A stretch of DNA of 64,000 nt, from contig CAZPDP010000011.1 in the NCBI GenBank assembly GCA_964585385.1, positions 1 to 64,000 of the forward strand, given 5' to 3'. The notes beneath the pieces are model-generated. The model searched no databases. It was not told the origin of the DNA and worked only from the letters and a program-made list of their open reading frames with translations. Made by a program: the position numbers and the translations under genes. Shown one piece after another: positions 47,601 through 54,084 of the stretch (within the stretch, counting starts at the first letter, position 1; each line of letters opens with the position of its first letter). Source of the DNA: JAGXLC01 sp964585385. Its GTDB lineage: Bacteria > Bacteroidota > Bacteroidia > Bacteroidales > UBA12077.

Positions 47601-47766
47601 ATTCAGTGCGCCTCGTGTAACAAATTTCTGGAACGGGTTTTCAAACTTAATCCATGATACCGGAAATCATATTCGTCAGCTATATTCGGGTAATGGGCAA
47701 GCTTATGCACTGCATATCGTCCTGTATTTTATTGTATTTTATGTATTACTAAACGGAGGATTCTAA
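44620..47766 (+). CDS. fused double antiporter-like subunit (two MrpD/MbhH-type modules)
   Basis: A 1048-residue membrane protein made of two proton-translocation modules. Module 1 (about 1-500) has the key glutamate in FVFLEVAS and a lysine in FELKPFPANGWGLDLYEGAN, and FLAKAGLFWIAGLL. Module 2 (about 530-1000) has a glutamate in FFAWEIMTIAS, a lysine in FKIATIGIHIWLPGSYTEAEDDVTP and FLYKGLLFLAVAGVIY. A C-terminal tail of about 60 residues follows. MBH has one such subunit and MBS two; here both are one chain without frameshift, so the fusion seems genuine. I infer two ion-pumping sites. Confidence 0.88.
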   Translation: MVEPIYIVGSGLGIAFLLGIIKKAGKNTSGILMLLTIAFMTFVSVQWLWSVIFAGNAPHYTFTAGFKPPFSINLLMGRHEAILTTMINFLGLLGGLYLWDKFKKEGVNSMIVFLVIIMGLNVIIMTRDIFNLFVFLEVASIGVAGLVVLERNTKSLSAGFKYMIATSIIAGILLLGIIFSYKLAGSLNIDDLVKSNLWFAKGGTTTVFLILIAVIFELKPFPANGWGLDLYEGANPGLAALISGGIATASLFILYKLMHLGGENWYIPIATTGMITFIGSNLLGINQKNSTRLLGYSSVGQIGLIMMILGFSSMLGNKFEFIAFGILISHFLAKAGLFWIAGLLKNTKIQNWGVIRNRPFMLFLMGTFILALIGMPPFPSFFGKWEFIMKLADNNMLVWVIGILTGSVLEAVYLFRWFGYAAKLEPEEENKISFPIHKVIPILFAGLGLYIFSYFSAEWIGLSFSAAFYIPLILIIILFVLDFLPVYIKNTIGIAGLGYYTYTLFFNDLIPGGDILRIVFAILFLAGGLIMLIPGYTQKGKRKGFYPLVILMFAGLGGLIQAENTLQFFFAWEIMTIASYFLIMRGKQAMKASLNYILFSISGAYFMLMGFAMAFQAHESFTLEILNNTTGLTSWIFLLVAIGFMFKIATIGIHIWLPGSYTEAEDDVTPMISAILIKSGVFGFLIFMISGGNFELANINIPYVLGWLGAISAVIGNMLAIYQEDAKKLIAYSSIGVMGYILFAISMMTGLGWLTAVTYGMLHFLYKGLLFLAVAGVIYRTRTRKFYEMGGLIKKMPISFIAVLIGIITLAGMPPLAGFAGKWLFYNAVILKGWYIQGTLVFFAGIVAFLYCFKLIHNIFLGPIKDEHRRIKETSVWWLIPQVLLIIVIMAFSVQPRIFMEPVGAYLANYFPGETLQWQGTKASTSLGYWNATQIMYIVGGLFAVLFGALFFLSRKAQKVKQFNMVYQAERPFRPETTHVAYNMFAHYNKALGIFSAPRVTNFWNGFSNLIHDTGNHIRQLYSGNGQAYALHIVLYFIVFYVLLNGGF

Positions 47767-47776
47767 ATATCGAACT

Positions 47777-48670
47777 ATGAAGATACTGTACGTTTTATTA
47801 GGATTATTCATCATCATCAATTACGGATTGCTTAAAACAGGACTAATCCGGAGAATTACAGCGCGTGTAGGAAAACGTATAGGCGTACCCATATATCAGC
47901 CTTATATTGACCTTATCAAGACTTATGGCATTCGATCCCAGGTAACGCATGGCGTGATGTTCTACCTGGGTCCTGTTTTCAGACTGGCGGGCGGGATCGG
48001 AATATTCCTGTTCATGCCATTGATATATGGCTCTGATATGTTTAGTAATTTTTCATTCGCCGGTGACCTGATACTCATCCTGTACTTCATCTTTTTTGGT
48101 ATGCTGGGTATGGCGCTTGGCGCTGGTGAAGGCGGGCACCCCTACTCTATTGTCGGTATCAGCAGAGGATTGTCTCAATTCACAACAGTTGAGATTCCCC
48201 TCACCCTGGCTATCATTGCCATAGCAGTTCAGTATCAAAGCTTATCAATAACCGAGATTGTAGCGGCCCAGCAGGGAGGTATAGAAAACTGGACCCTCGT
48301 AACCAATCCACTTGCTACTATTGCAGCCTTCTTTTCTTTCCTGGGAATGATGATGTATTCTCCCTTTAATGTGGTGAATGCTCCACAGGAAAATCCTATT
48401 GGCCCCCCAACTGAATATCAGTCTACATTCCTCGGAATGCTCCAAACCAACAGGGCCATCCTTAGTGTTATGGAATCAATATTATTTGTAAATCTTTTTT
48501 ATGGTGGCGCAACAAACTGGATTGAACTTGTTGTAAAAGCCTTTATAGTCTATTTCCCTGCAATATTCATCGGTACAGTTTTCCCCAGATTCAGGGTTGA
48601 TCAGTCTATTAAATGGTTTATTCTTATACCTACATTGCTGGGATTATTAGCTATTTTGTTTGCAGCTTAA
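47777..48670 (+). CDS. complex-I-like subunit H (MbhM/MbsM type)
   Basis: A 297-residue protein with seven to eight membrane segments, homologous to NuoH. The conserved loops GEGGHPYSIVGISRGLSQFTTVEIPLTLA and ENPIGPPTEYQST-containing region fit those that link the redox arm to the membrane arm. It joins the antiporter part to the peripheral arm and lies 10 nt after the fused antiporter gene. Confidence 0.92.
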   Translation: MKILYVLLGLFIIINYGLLKTGLIRRITARVGKRIGVPIYQPYIDLIKTYGIRSQVTHGVMFYLGPVFRLAGGIGIFLFMPLIYGSDMFSNFSFAGDLILILYFIFFGMLGMALGAGEGGHPYSIVGISRGLSQFTTVEIPLTLAIIAIAVQYQSLSITEIVAAQQGGIENWTLVTNPLATIAAFFSFLGMMMYSPFNVVNAPQENPIGPPTEYQSTFLGMLQTNRAILSVMESILFVNLFYGGATNWIELVVKAFIVYFPAIFIGTVFPRFRVDQSIKWFILIPTLLGLLAILFAA

Positions 48671-48683
48671 AGTTAAATGAATT

Positions 48684-49355
48684 ATGAGTGATAACAACAA
48701 AAAAGACAAATTCTTAAAGCCTGAAAATGAGAAAAGATGGGTAACCAGCCCGGATGGAGAGAGATTTGAAGTGGATCCCATGCAGGATTATTTCTGTGAT
48801 GCCCGGCCTAAAGAACACCGGCCGGCATACAGCAAAGTCGTTGAGAAATTCCTGAACTGGGCAAGAGCGGAATCCTTATGGGTATTAGGATTTGGAACCG
48901 GTTGCGGTAGCATTGAAATTTATCCGCTTATGACACCCCGGTTTGATGCTTACCGCTTTGGCGTTCAGCAGAGACCCACTCCAAGACAATCCAACGTACT
49001 CATTATTTCAGGATACCTGAGTGTAAAAACATTGAAAAGGGCAATCAGAACGTATGAACAGATGCAAAACCCCAAATTCGTTATGGGTTTGGGAAGTTGC
49101 ACCATCAACGGCGGAATGTACTGGGACAGCTACAACACAATCAACCGGCTGGATTACTACATGCCTGTCGATGTTTACGTTGCAGGTTGTATGCCCAGGC
49201 CAGAAGCCTTACTCGCTGGTTTTGAACAGTTAAAAAAACGCATAAAAGAAGGAAGAGGCGAAGGAGCCAATGACTACGCAAGGAACTTCGACTGGTACAA
49301 AGGCAACCAGAAAAAAATTATTAAAGACTGGAATATGCCGGATTACAACTGGTAA
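48684..49355 (+). CDS. complex-I-like subunit B with three cluster cysteines (MbhJ/MbsJ type)
   Basis: A 223-residue soluble subunit homologous to NuoB and to the small subunit of group 4 hydrogenases. The proximal cluster ligands visible are C74 in GTGCGSIE, C139 in GLGSCTINGG and C169 in VAGCMPRPEA. The fourth ligand expected from tandem CC (NuoB) or CxxC (hydrogenases) is missing; only an outlying C38 exists. A three-cysteine proximal cluster is what I recall for the sulfane-reducing MBS complex. A longer N-terminus (about 60 residues) precedes the domain. Confidence 0.9.
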   Translation: MSDNNKKDKFLKPENEKRWVTSPDGERFEVDPMQDYFCDARPKEHRPAYSKVVEKFLNWARAESLWVLGFGTGCGSIEIYPLMTPRFDAYRFGVQQRPTPRQSNVLIISGYLSVKTLKRAIRTYEQMQNPKFVMGLGSCTINGGMYWDSYNTINRLDYYMPVDVYVAGCMPRPEALLAGFEQLKKRIKEGRGEGANDYARNFDWYKGNQKKIIKDWNMPDYNW

Positions 49356-49413
49356 TTATAGAATTTAGAATTATGATTGAAAGCCAAAAGTTCGTAATTA
49401 AAAAAGAAGTAGT

Positions 49414-49950
49414 ATGGACAACGAAATAATTAAAAACATAAAAAATCACTTCGAAATCATAGATATAACAGAACAAAGAGATAACCTGACTTTTGTGAGT
49501 GTTAAAAAAGATCAGACTGTGCCTTTGGTAACTTATTTGCGGGATTACGAAGGTTTTTCGCATTTTGTTCTGCTCACTGCTGTTGACTGGATTGAAGAGG
49601 ATAAATTTCAGCTAACGTATATTCTCAACCACCCTGAGAAAAAATTAGATATTGGAGTCAGAACAGGAATACCCCGTGAAAATTCAGTAATGGAATCAGC
49701 TCACCATTTATGGGCAGATATCGCCACGCATCAGCGCGAACTGAAGGAAAACTTCGGAATTGATTTTCCGGGTAGCCCGAGAGTTGATGAGGAGTTTCTC
49801 CTGGAGGGATGGGATAACACACCCCCCATGCGAAGAGAATTTGATACAAAAAAGTATTCAGAAGAAACATATTTTCCCCGACCGGGACGTGAAACGAACG
49901 ATCCGGCTGAACATATGAAAAAAAAGCTATATCCTGATGAAGAAAAATAA
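49414..49950 (+). CDS. complex-I-like subunit C (MbhK/MbsK type)
   Basis: A 178-residue soluble subunit homologous to NuoC (30 kDa). LLTAVDWIEEDKFQLTYILNH and the RELKENFGIDFPGSP signature identify it. It overlaps the following subunit D gene by 14 nt. Separate C and D genes, as here, differ from fused NuoCD of some bacteria. Confidence 0.9.
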   Translation: MDNEIIKNIKNHFEIIDITEQRDNLTFVSVKKDQTVPLVTYLRDYEGFSHFVLLTAVDWIEEDKFQLTYILNHPEKKLDIGVRTGIPRENSVMESAHHLWADIATHQRELKENFGIDFPGSPRVDEEFLLEGWDNTPPMRREFDTKKYSEETYFPRPGRETNDPAEHMKKKLYPDEEK

Positions 49951-51130
49951 ACTGTTCCACTGGAATTCGGACAGAAGCGCTTTCCCGGATGTTGGAGAAG
50001 ACGGCAAACTTAATATTGACCTGGATTCACAAAAATATGTCAAGGTCTGGCACGGCCCCAATCACCCCGGTGTAACCGGTAATATGTCGCTTGAACTCAC
50101 CATAAGCGGCGATGAAGTACTTGAGGCCAAAACACACGTGGGATATCTTCACCGGGGATTCGAAAAGCTCTATGAAAGAAGAAGCTACATTCAGTGTTTT
50201 CCAACTGTTGTTCGAATGTGTGTTCCCGAACCCGATTCCAACGAATACAACCTGGCTGCAGGCATTGAAGAACTGGCCGGGCTGGAAATTCCTGAAGCAG
50301 CCAAATGGCACAGAACCCTGGCGCTTGAAATGTCCCGGTTGCAGTCGTTGTTGCGAATAATGCCCGCTCAGGCCGGTACTACAGGACTCGGACTTGGTGT
50401 ACAATGGGGTGTTTACCTTCGAGATCTCATCCTCGACAGATTTGAAGAATTAACAGGTGGCAGAATATATCATATGTACATGATTCCCGGTGGTGTCAGG
50501 GGATTAATACCGGAAGGTTTTAAAGATCGGCTTGAAGAAAATCTCAAAGAAATAGATGAGTTTATTATCAATATCAAAAAATTGGTCCTTGATAATTCTG
50601 TGTTCAAAAAGCGTACGGTAGGAAGAGGAGTTATTCCTGGAGACTGGATTGACAAATATAGTGTGGTAGGACCCAATGCACGGGCTGCAGGAGTAAACAG
50701 GGATATCCGTATCGACTATCCTTATCTGAAGTACGATGAACTGGACATTGAACCATTCACAGCAGAGGATTCCGATATTTATACCCGCACCTACACCCGC
50801 TGGATGGATATTCAGACCACTGTGGACCTGTTGAGACAAATTATGGACAAGCTTCCGGAAAAGGGAGAAATAAGAACAAAAACACCTAACGTTCTGCACT
50901 GGGAGATTCCCAAGGGTGAAACTTACATCCGGTCCGAATCCTCAAGAGGAGAATATGGATTCTACATGGTTTCAGACGGCAGCAAGTACCCCAGACGTAT
51001 TAACCTGAAAGGTCCGAGCTATTCTCATGCAGTAGCCCTGCTTGAAAAAATACTGATAAATGCCAATATAGCCGACATAGGGGCGATTATGGTTTCATTG
51101 GCAACGTGCCCGCCGGAGATTGAGCGGTGA
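49937..51130 (+). CDS. complex-I-like subunit D lacking the NiFe site (MbhL/MbsL type)
   Basis: A 397-residue protein homologous to NuoD and to hydrogenase large subunits (ANHPGVTGNMSLELT-type start as GPNHPGVTGNMS, then HVGYLHRGFEKL). The two CxxC pairs that hold nickel and iron in hydrogenases are altered to CxxE: C95-x2-E98 (RMCVPE) and C391-x2-E394 (ATCPPE) at the extreme C-terminus. One cysteine of each pair stays, unlike NuoD, which usually has none. The protein is therefore not a hydrogenase. It resembles the large subunit of MBX/MBS. Confidence 0.9.
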   Translation: MKKNKLFHWNSDRSAFPDVGEDGKLNIDLDSQKYVKVWHGPNHPGVTGNMSLELTISGDEVLEAKTHVGYLHRGFEKLYERRSYIQCFPTVVRMCVPEPDSNEYNLAAGIEELAGLEIPEAAKWHRTLALEMSRLQSLLRIMPAQAGTTGLGLGVQWGVYLRDLILDRFEELTGGRIYHMYMIPGGVRGLIPEGFKDRLEENLKEIDEFIINIKKLVLDNSVFKKRTVGRGVIPGDWIDKYSVVGPNARAAGVNRDIRIDYPYLKYDELDIEPFTAEDSDIYTRTYTRWMDIQTTVDLLRQIMDKLPEKGEIRTKTPNVLHWEIPKGETYIRSESSRGEYGFYMVSDGSKYPRRINLKGPSYSHAVALLEKILINANIADIGAIMVSLATCPPEIER

Positions 51131-51173
51131 TATGTGTTTAAGGTTTAAGATTAAAAAAAGAGAATGTAAGTTG

Positions 51174-51240
51174 TCAGATAACAGACACAAGATACCGGAT
51201 ACAAGATACATGATGCCTGATAACAGGATATCGAAGCATC
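51174..51240. repeat. short-unit repeat upstream of the four-helix-bundle gene
   Basis: A run of degenerate GATACAAGATACCGG-like units fills the gap after the subunit D gene. GATACCGGAT (51191-51200) recurs inverted at 51687-51696, on the other side of the inserted gene. Confidence 0.6.
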
Positions 51241-51300
51241 GAAATGTTAGAATAGGATAATAAAAAGATAAAGCTTTCATTACAATACTAAACTAATCAT

Positions 51301-51678
51301 ATGAGCTATAAGAAACTGGAAATTTGGAGTCTTGCCAGAGAACTGGTTGTAGACATACATAAAATGACTTTAAATGAACTTCCGAAATTTGAAATGTATG
51401 AAACAGCTTCCCAGATAAGAAGGTCTATTAAATCTGTTAAAGCCAATATAGTCGAAGGTTATGGAAGAAGAGAATACAAACAGGAATTCATCAGATTTTT
51501 GACATTTGCAATAGCATCAAATGATGAAACGATTGATCATTTAGAAACTTTATATGAAACTGAATCTTTAAAAAATAAAAAGCTATATGATGAAATACAC
51601 CAGAAGTTAAATCTACTGAGTAAAAAATTGTTAAAGTTTCATGAAGTAGTAAATATCAATCACAAAACCCATAGATAA
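51301..51678 (+). CDS. four-helix-bundle protein (S23/IVP, Avd-like family)
   Basis: A 125-residue helical protein of the family once called S23 or intervening-sequence protein, related in fold to Avd of diversity-generating retroelements. Typical parts are KKLEIWSLARELV at the start, IRRSIKSVKANIVEGYGRR in the middle and RFLTFAIASNDETIDHLETL. Function is unknown. It stands inside the respiratory operon between subunit D and the ferredoxin-flavoprotein gene, flanked on both sides by GATACC-type repeats in opposite orientation. Nothing suggests a part in the complex; it looks like a mobile insertion. Confidence 0.88.
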   Translation: MSYKKLEIWSLARELVVDIHKMTLNELPKFEMYETASQIRRSIKSVKANIVEGYGRREYKQEFIRFLTFAIASNDETIDHLETLYETESLKNKKLYDEIHQKLNLLSKKLLKFHEVVNINHKTHR

Positions 51679-51680
51679 AA

Positions 51681-51727
51681 TCCGATATCCGGTATCTGGT
51701 ATCCCGTATCTGGTATCCGAAATCAAT
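51681..51727. repeat. short-unit repeat downstream of the four-helix-bundle gene
   Basis: Three to four units of GGTATCTGGTATCCC type, roughly the inverse complement of the units at 51174-51240. The two arrays could pair and loop out the gene between them. Confidence 0.65.
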
Positions 51728-51764
51728 ATTCGAAATTAAACTTCAAACTTTTAACGAAAATACT

Positions 51765-53540
51765 ATGAACCTAAAAGACATACTATCCCCCTTCTCAGCC
51801 TGGAAAAACTTATTGAAGGAACCGGTTACTGTTAAGGATCCAATCAATGAGAGACCTGGTGCACCAAGATACAGGGGATTTCACAAGAACGACATTGAAA
51901 AATGCATTGGTTGCGGAACCTGTGAAGAAATCTGTGAGAATGAGGCTATTGACCTTGTTGAAGTAGCCAGCATAGAAACTACCGATGGTGACAGTGGACT
52001 CAGACCAAGAGTTGATTATGGACGATGCTGCTGGTGTGCTCTTTGCGTGGATGTTTGCCCCACCGGCTCACTCACCATGTCCAATGAATATATATGGATT
52101 GATGAAAATCCTGATGTATTTCGTTATACTCCAGGCATCGAAAGCAAAGAATGGGACAACAACCAACTGGGATGGACCAAACCGGAGTACCCGTTGTATG
52201 AACCTGAGCGTGTTGATATGGTAGAGATGGACGCCGATGAACGCAAAAGTTCATTCCTTGAAATAGTCAGAGGTTATTCACGGGAACAGGCTGAAAAAGA
52301 AGCTGACCGGTGCATTCAGTGCGGTATATGTGTTGCTACATGTCCTGCTCACATGGATATTCCGGGATATATAAAATCCGTTCGTGAAGGGGATATGGAA
52401 AAAGGACTTCATCTGCTTTATGATACCAACCCGCTTCCGGAAATCTGCGGGAGAGTTTGTACGCACAGATGTGAAACGGTTTGTGCTGTCGGACATGAAG
52501 GCGATCCGCTGGCTATTCGCTGGCTCAAGAGGTACATTGCGGATGCTGTACCTTTCGAGCAATACAAGGAAATTCTCGGCGTAACAGATATTGAAGAAAA
52601 CGGCAAAAAAGTGGGCATCATCGGAGCTGGTCCGGCAGGACTGGCAACTGCATATTACCTGAGAATAAAAGGCTTTGACGTCACTATTTACGAAGCCAAA
52701 TCCAAAGGCGGAGGCATGACCATGTATGGTATTCCCAAATACAGGCTCCCGCAAAATATGCTTGATTCTGAAATCGGTTTCATCGAAGATATTGGAGTGA
52801 ACATTCATTACGAAACAAGAGTTGGTGAAGACATCAGTTTTGAAGAAATCTACGATAAGTTCGATGCAGTATTCGTAGGTATTGGATTCCAACACCCCTA
52901 TACACTTGCCATTGAAGGTGAAGACCTGAAAGGTTCTCTGCAGGCGATTGATTTCCTGGACAAGATTAATAAGAGCGAAAAGGTAGACATTGGAAAGAAA
53001 ACAGCCATTATCGGCGGGGGCAATGTGGCCATGGATGCCGCCAGGGTGGCAAGAAGACTTGATACGGATGTAACAGTCCTGTACCGGCGAAGGGTACAAG
53101 ATATGCCGGCAGACGAAGAAGAAATCGAAGGAGCTTACGATGAAGGAGTTAAAATTGAACCTCAAACAATACCGGTTAAGATTATTCCGGATGAAAAAGG
53201 AAACGTGAAGGCCATTCAATACCTCCGGGCAGAACTGGTACAACAGGAGGAGGGAAAAAGACCCAGGCCTGTACCCATTGAAGGAAGCGAAGAAACACTG
53301 GAAGTGGACAGTGTGATCGGTGCCATCGGACAGGAAGCCAAATACACCTTCCTGCCGGAAAAATTCGAGAAACAACTTGAACTAAAACGCGGAAGAATGG
53401 TTGTAGATAAAAACAACAAAACTACAATCCATAAAATATATGCAGGTGGAGACGCTGTCAACAGAACGGCAGATGCTATCAGTGCAATTGCAGATGGACA
53501 CCGGGCAGCAAATGGAATTGAAAAAATGCTATTAAAATAA
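51765..53540 (+). CDS. NuoI-like ferredoxin subunit fused to GltD/NfnB-like NAD(P)H oxidoreductase
   Basis: A 591-residue fusion. Residues 40-105 carry two [4Fe-4S] motifs (C47, C50, C53, C57 and C88, C91, C94, C98), corresponding to NuoI/MbhN. From about 180 on it is a GltD-type unit: N-terminal cysteines in CIQCGICVATC and CGRVCTHRCETVC, an FAD motif GAGPAG (about 285) and an NAD(P)H motif GGGNVAMDAA (about 418) with YRRR, as found in NADPH-binding members such as NfnB. It is the electron-input subunit of the operon and would let NAD(P)H donate to, or accept from, the cluster chain and ferredoxin. Confidence 0.92.
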   Translation: MNLKDILSPFSAWKNLLKEPVTVKDPINERPGAPRYRGFHKNDIEKCIGCGTCEEICENEAIDLVEVASIETTDGDSGLRPRVDYGRCCWCALCVDVCPTGSLTMSNEYIWIDENPDVFRYTPGIESKEWDNNQLGWTKPEYPLYEPERVDMVEMDADERKSSFLEIVRGYSREQAEKEADRCIQCGICVATCPAHMDIPGYIKSVREGDMEKGLHLLYDTNPLPEICGRVCTHRCETVCAVGHEGDPLAIRWLKRYIADAVPFEQYKEILGVTDIEENGKKVGIIGAGPAGLATAYYLRIKGFDVTIYEAKSKGGGMTMYGIPKYRLPQNMLDSEIGFIEDIGVNIHYETRVGEDISFEEIYDKFDAVFVGIGFQHPYTLAIEGEDLKGSLQAIDFLDKINKSEKVDIGKKTAIIGGGNVAMDAARVARRLDTDVTVLYRRRVQDMPADEEEIEGAYDEGVKIEPQTIPVKIIPDEKGNVKAIQYLRAELVQQEEGKRPRPVPIEGSEETLEVDSVIGAIGQEAKYTFLPEKFEKQLELKRGRMVVDKNNKTTIHKIYAGGDAVNRTADAISAIADGHRAANGIEKMLLK

Positions 53541-53546
53541 AAGCTT

Positions 53547-54008
53547 ATGAATGAAAATTTTAGCAATCCAAGGGAAGTTATTGACTTCGCCATTGAGCGC
53601 GAACAAGAAGCACACGATTTCTATCTGAACCTTAAAGAACATGTTAAATCCAAGGAACTACAGGATACATTAAACCAATTCGCCATGGAAGAATTGGGTC
53701 ATAAAAAGAAACTCCAGAGCATTATAGAGAAAACGGAAGAATATGGCTTTACCAAAGATGAGGTTACACATCTAAAAATCGGTGATTATCTTGTTGACAA
53801 GACACCTACTGCTGACATGTCTTACCAGGATGTACTGATCATATCCATGAAAAAAGAAAAGAAATCCTATCTTCTTTACACCGATCTGGCTCAAAGAGTA
53901 AACAATCCTGAGCTGAAAAAGATATTCAGTAACCTGGCCCAGGAAGAAGCGAGCCATAAATTAAGGTTTGAATTGGAATATGACGAACATATTCTTTCCG
54001 ACAATTAA
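53547..54008 (+). CDS. rubrerythrin-like diiron ferritin-fold protein
   Basis: A 153-residue four-helix protein with diiron ligands EREQEAHDFY, EELGHKKKL, KKEKKSYLLYTDLA and EEASHKLRFE, the EX-ExxH pattern of rubrerythrins. No rubredoxin domain (CxxC pairs) is present, so it is a short, erythrin-like form. Peroxide or oxygen protection is the likely role. It starts 6 nt after the fusion gene and is the last gene of the operon, in line with guarding an oxygen-sensitive complex. Confidence 0.87.
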   Translation: MNENFSNPREVIDFAIEREQEAHDFYLNLKEHVKSKELQDTLNQFAMEELGHKKKLQSIIEKTEEYGFTKDEVTHLKIGDYLVDKTPTADMSYQDVLIISMKKEKKSYLLYTDLAQRVNNPELKKIFSNLAQEEASHKLRFELEYDEHILSDN

Positions 54009-54015
54009 AAAAAAA

Positions 54016-54063
54016 GCCTGTTGTTGAAAGTCAATGTTCAATCAGGAACTTCCGGCAACAGGC
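54016..54063. terminator. hairpin at the end of the respiratory operon
   Basis: GCCTGTTG (54016-54023) and CAACAGGC (54056-54063) pair over eight bases around a 32-base loop, between the rubrerythrin-like gene and the convergent hydrolase-like gene. A-rich sequence lies before it, but there is no strong T tract, so terminator function is tentative. Confidence 0.45.
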
Positions 54064-54084
54064 AAATTCATATTTTCGATCAAC

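Noticed and set aside
49937..51130. A group 4 [NiFe]-hydrogenase large subunit
   Set aside because: Only one cysteine of each CxxC pair remains (CxxE at both ends), and no hydrogenase maturation gene is in the window.
51301..51678. A ribosomal protein S23
   Set aside because: The old name comes from an insertion in 23S rRNA; the family is a four-helix bundle of unknown role and no rRNA lies here.
52278..53375. A 365-codon minus-strand frame opposite the ferredoxin-GltD fusion
   Set aside because: Despite its length it mirrors strongly conserved FAD and NAD(P)H motifs on the plus strand and has no recognisable domain.
42194..53540. A standard complex I (nuo) operon
   Set aside because: NuoE, F, G, J and L/M/N order is absent, Mrp-type E, F, G and MnhB subunits are present, and the input subunit is GltD-like.
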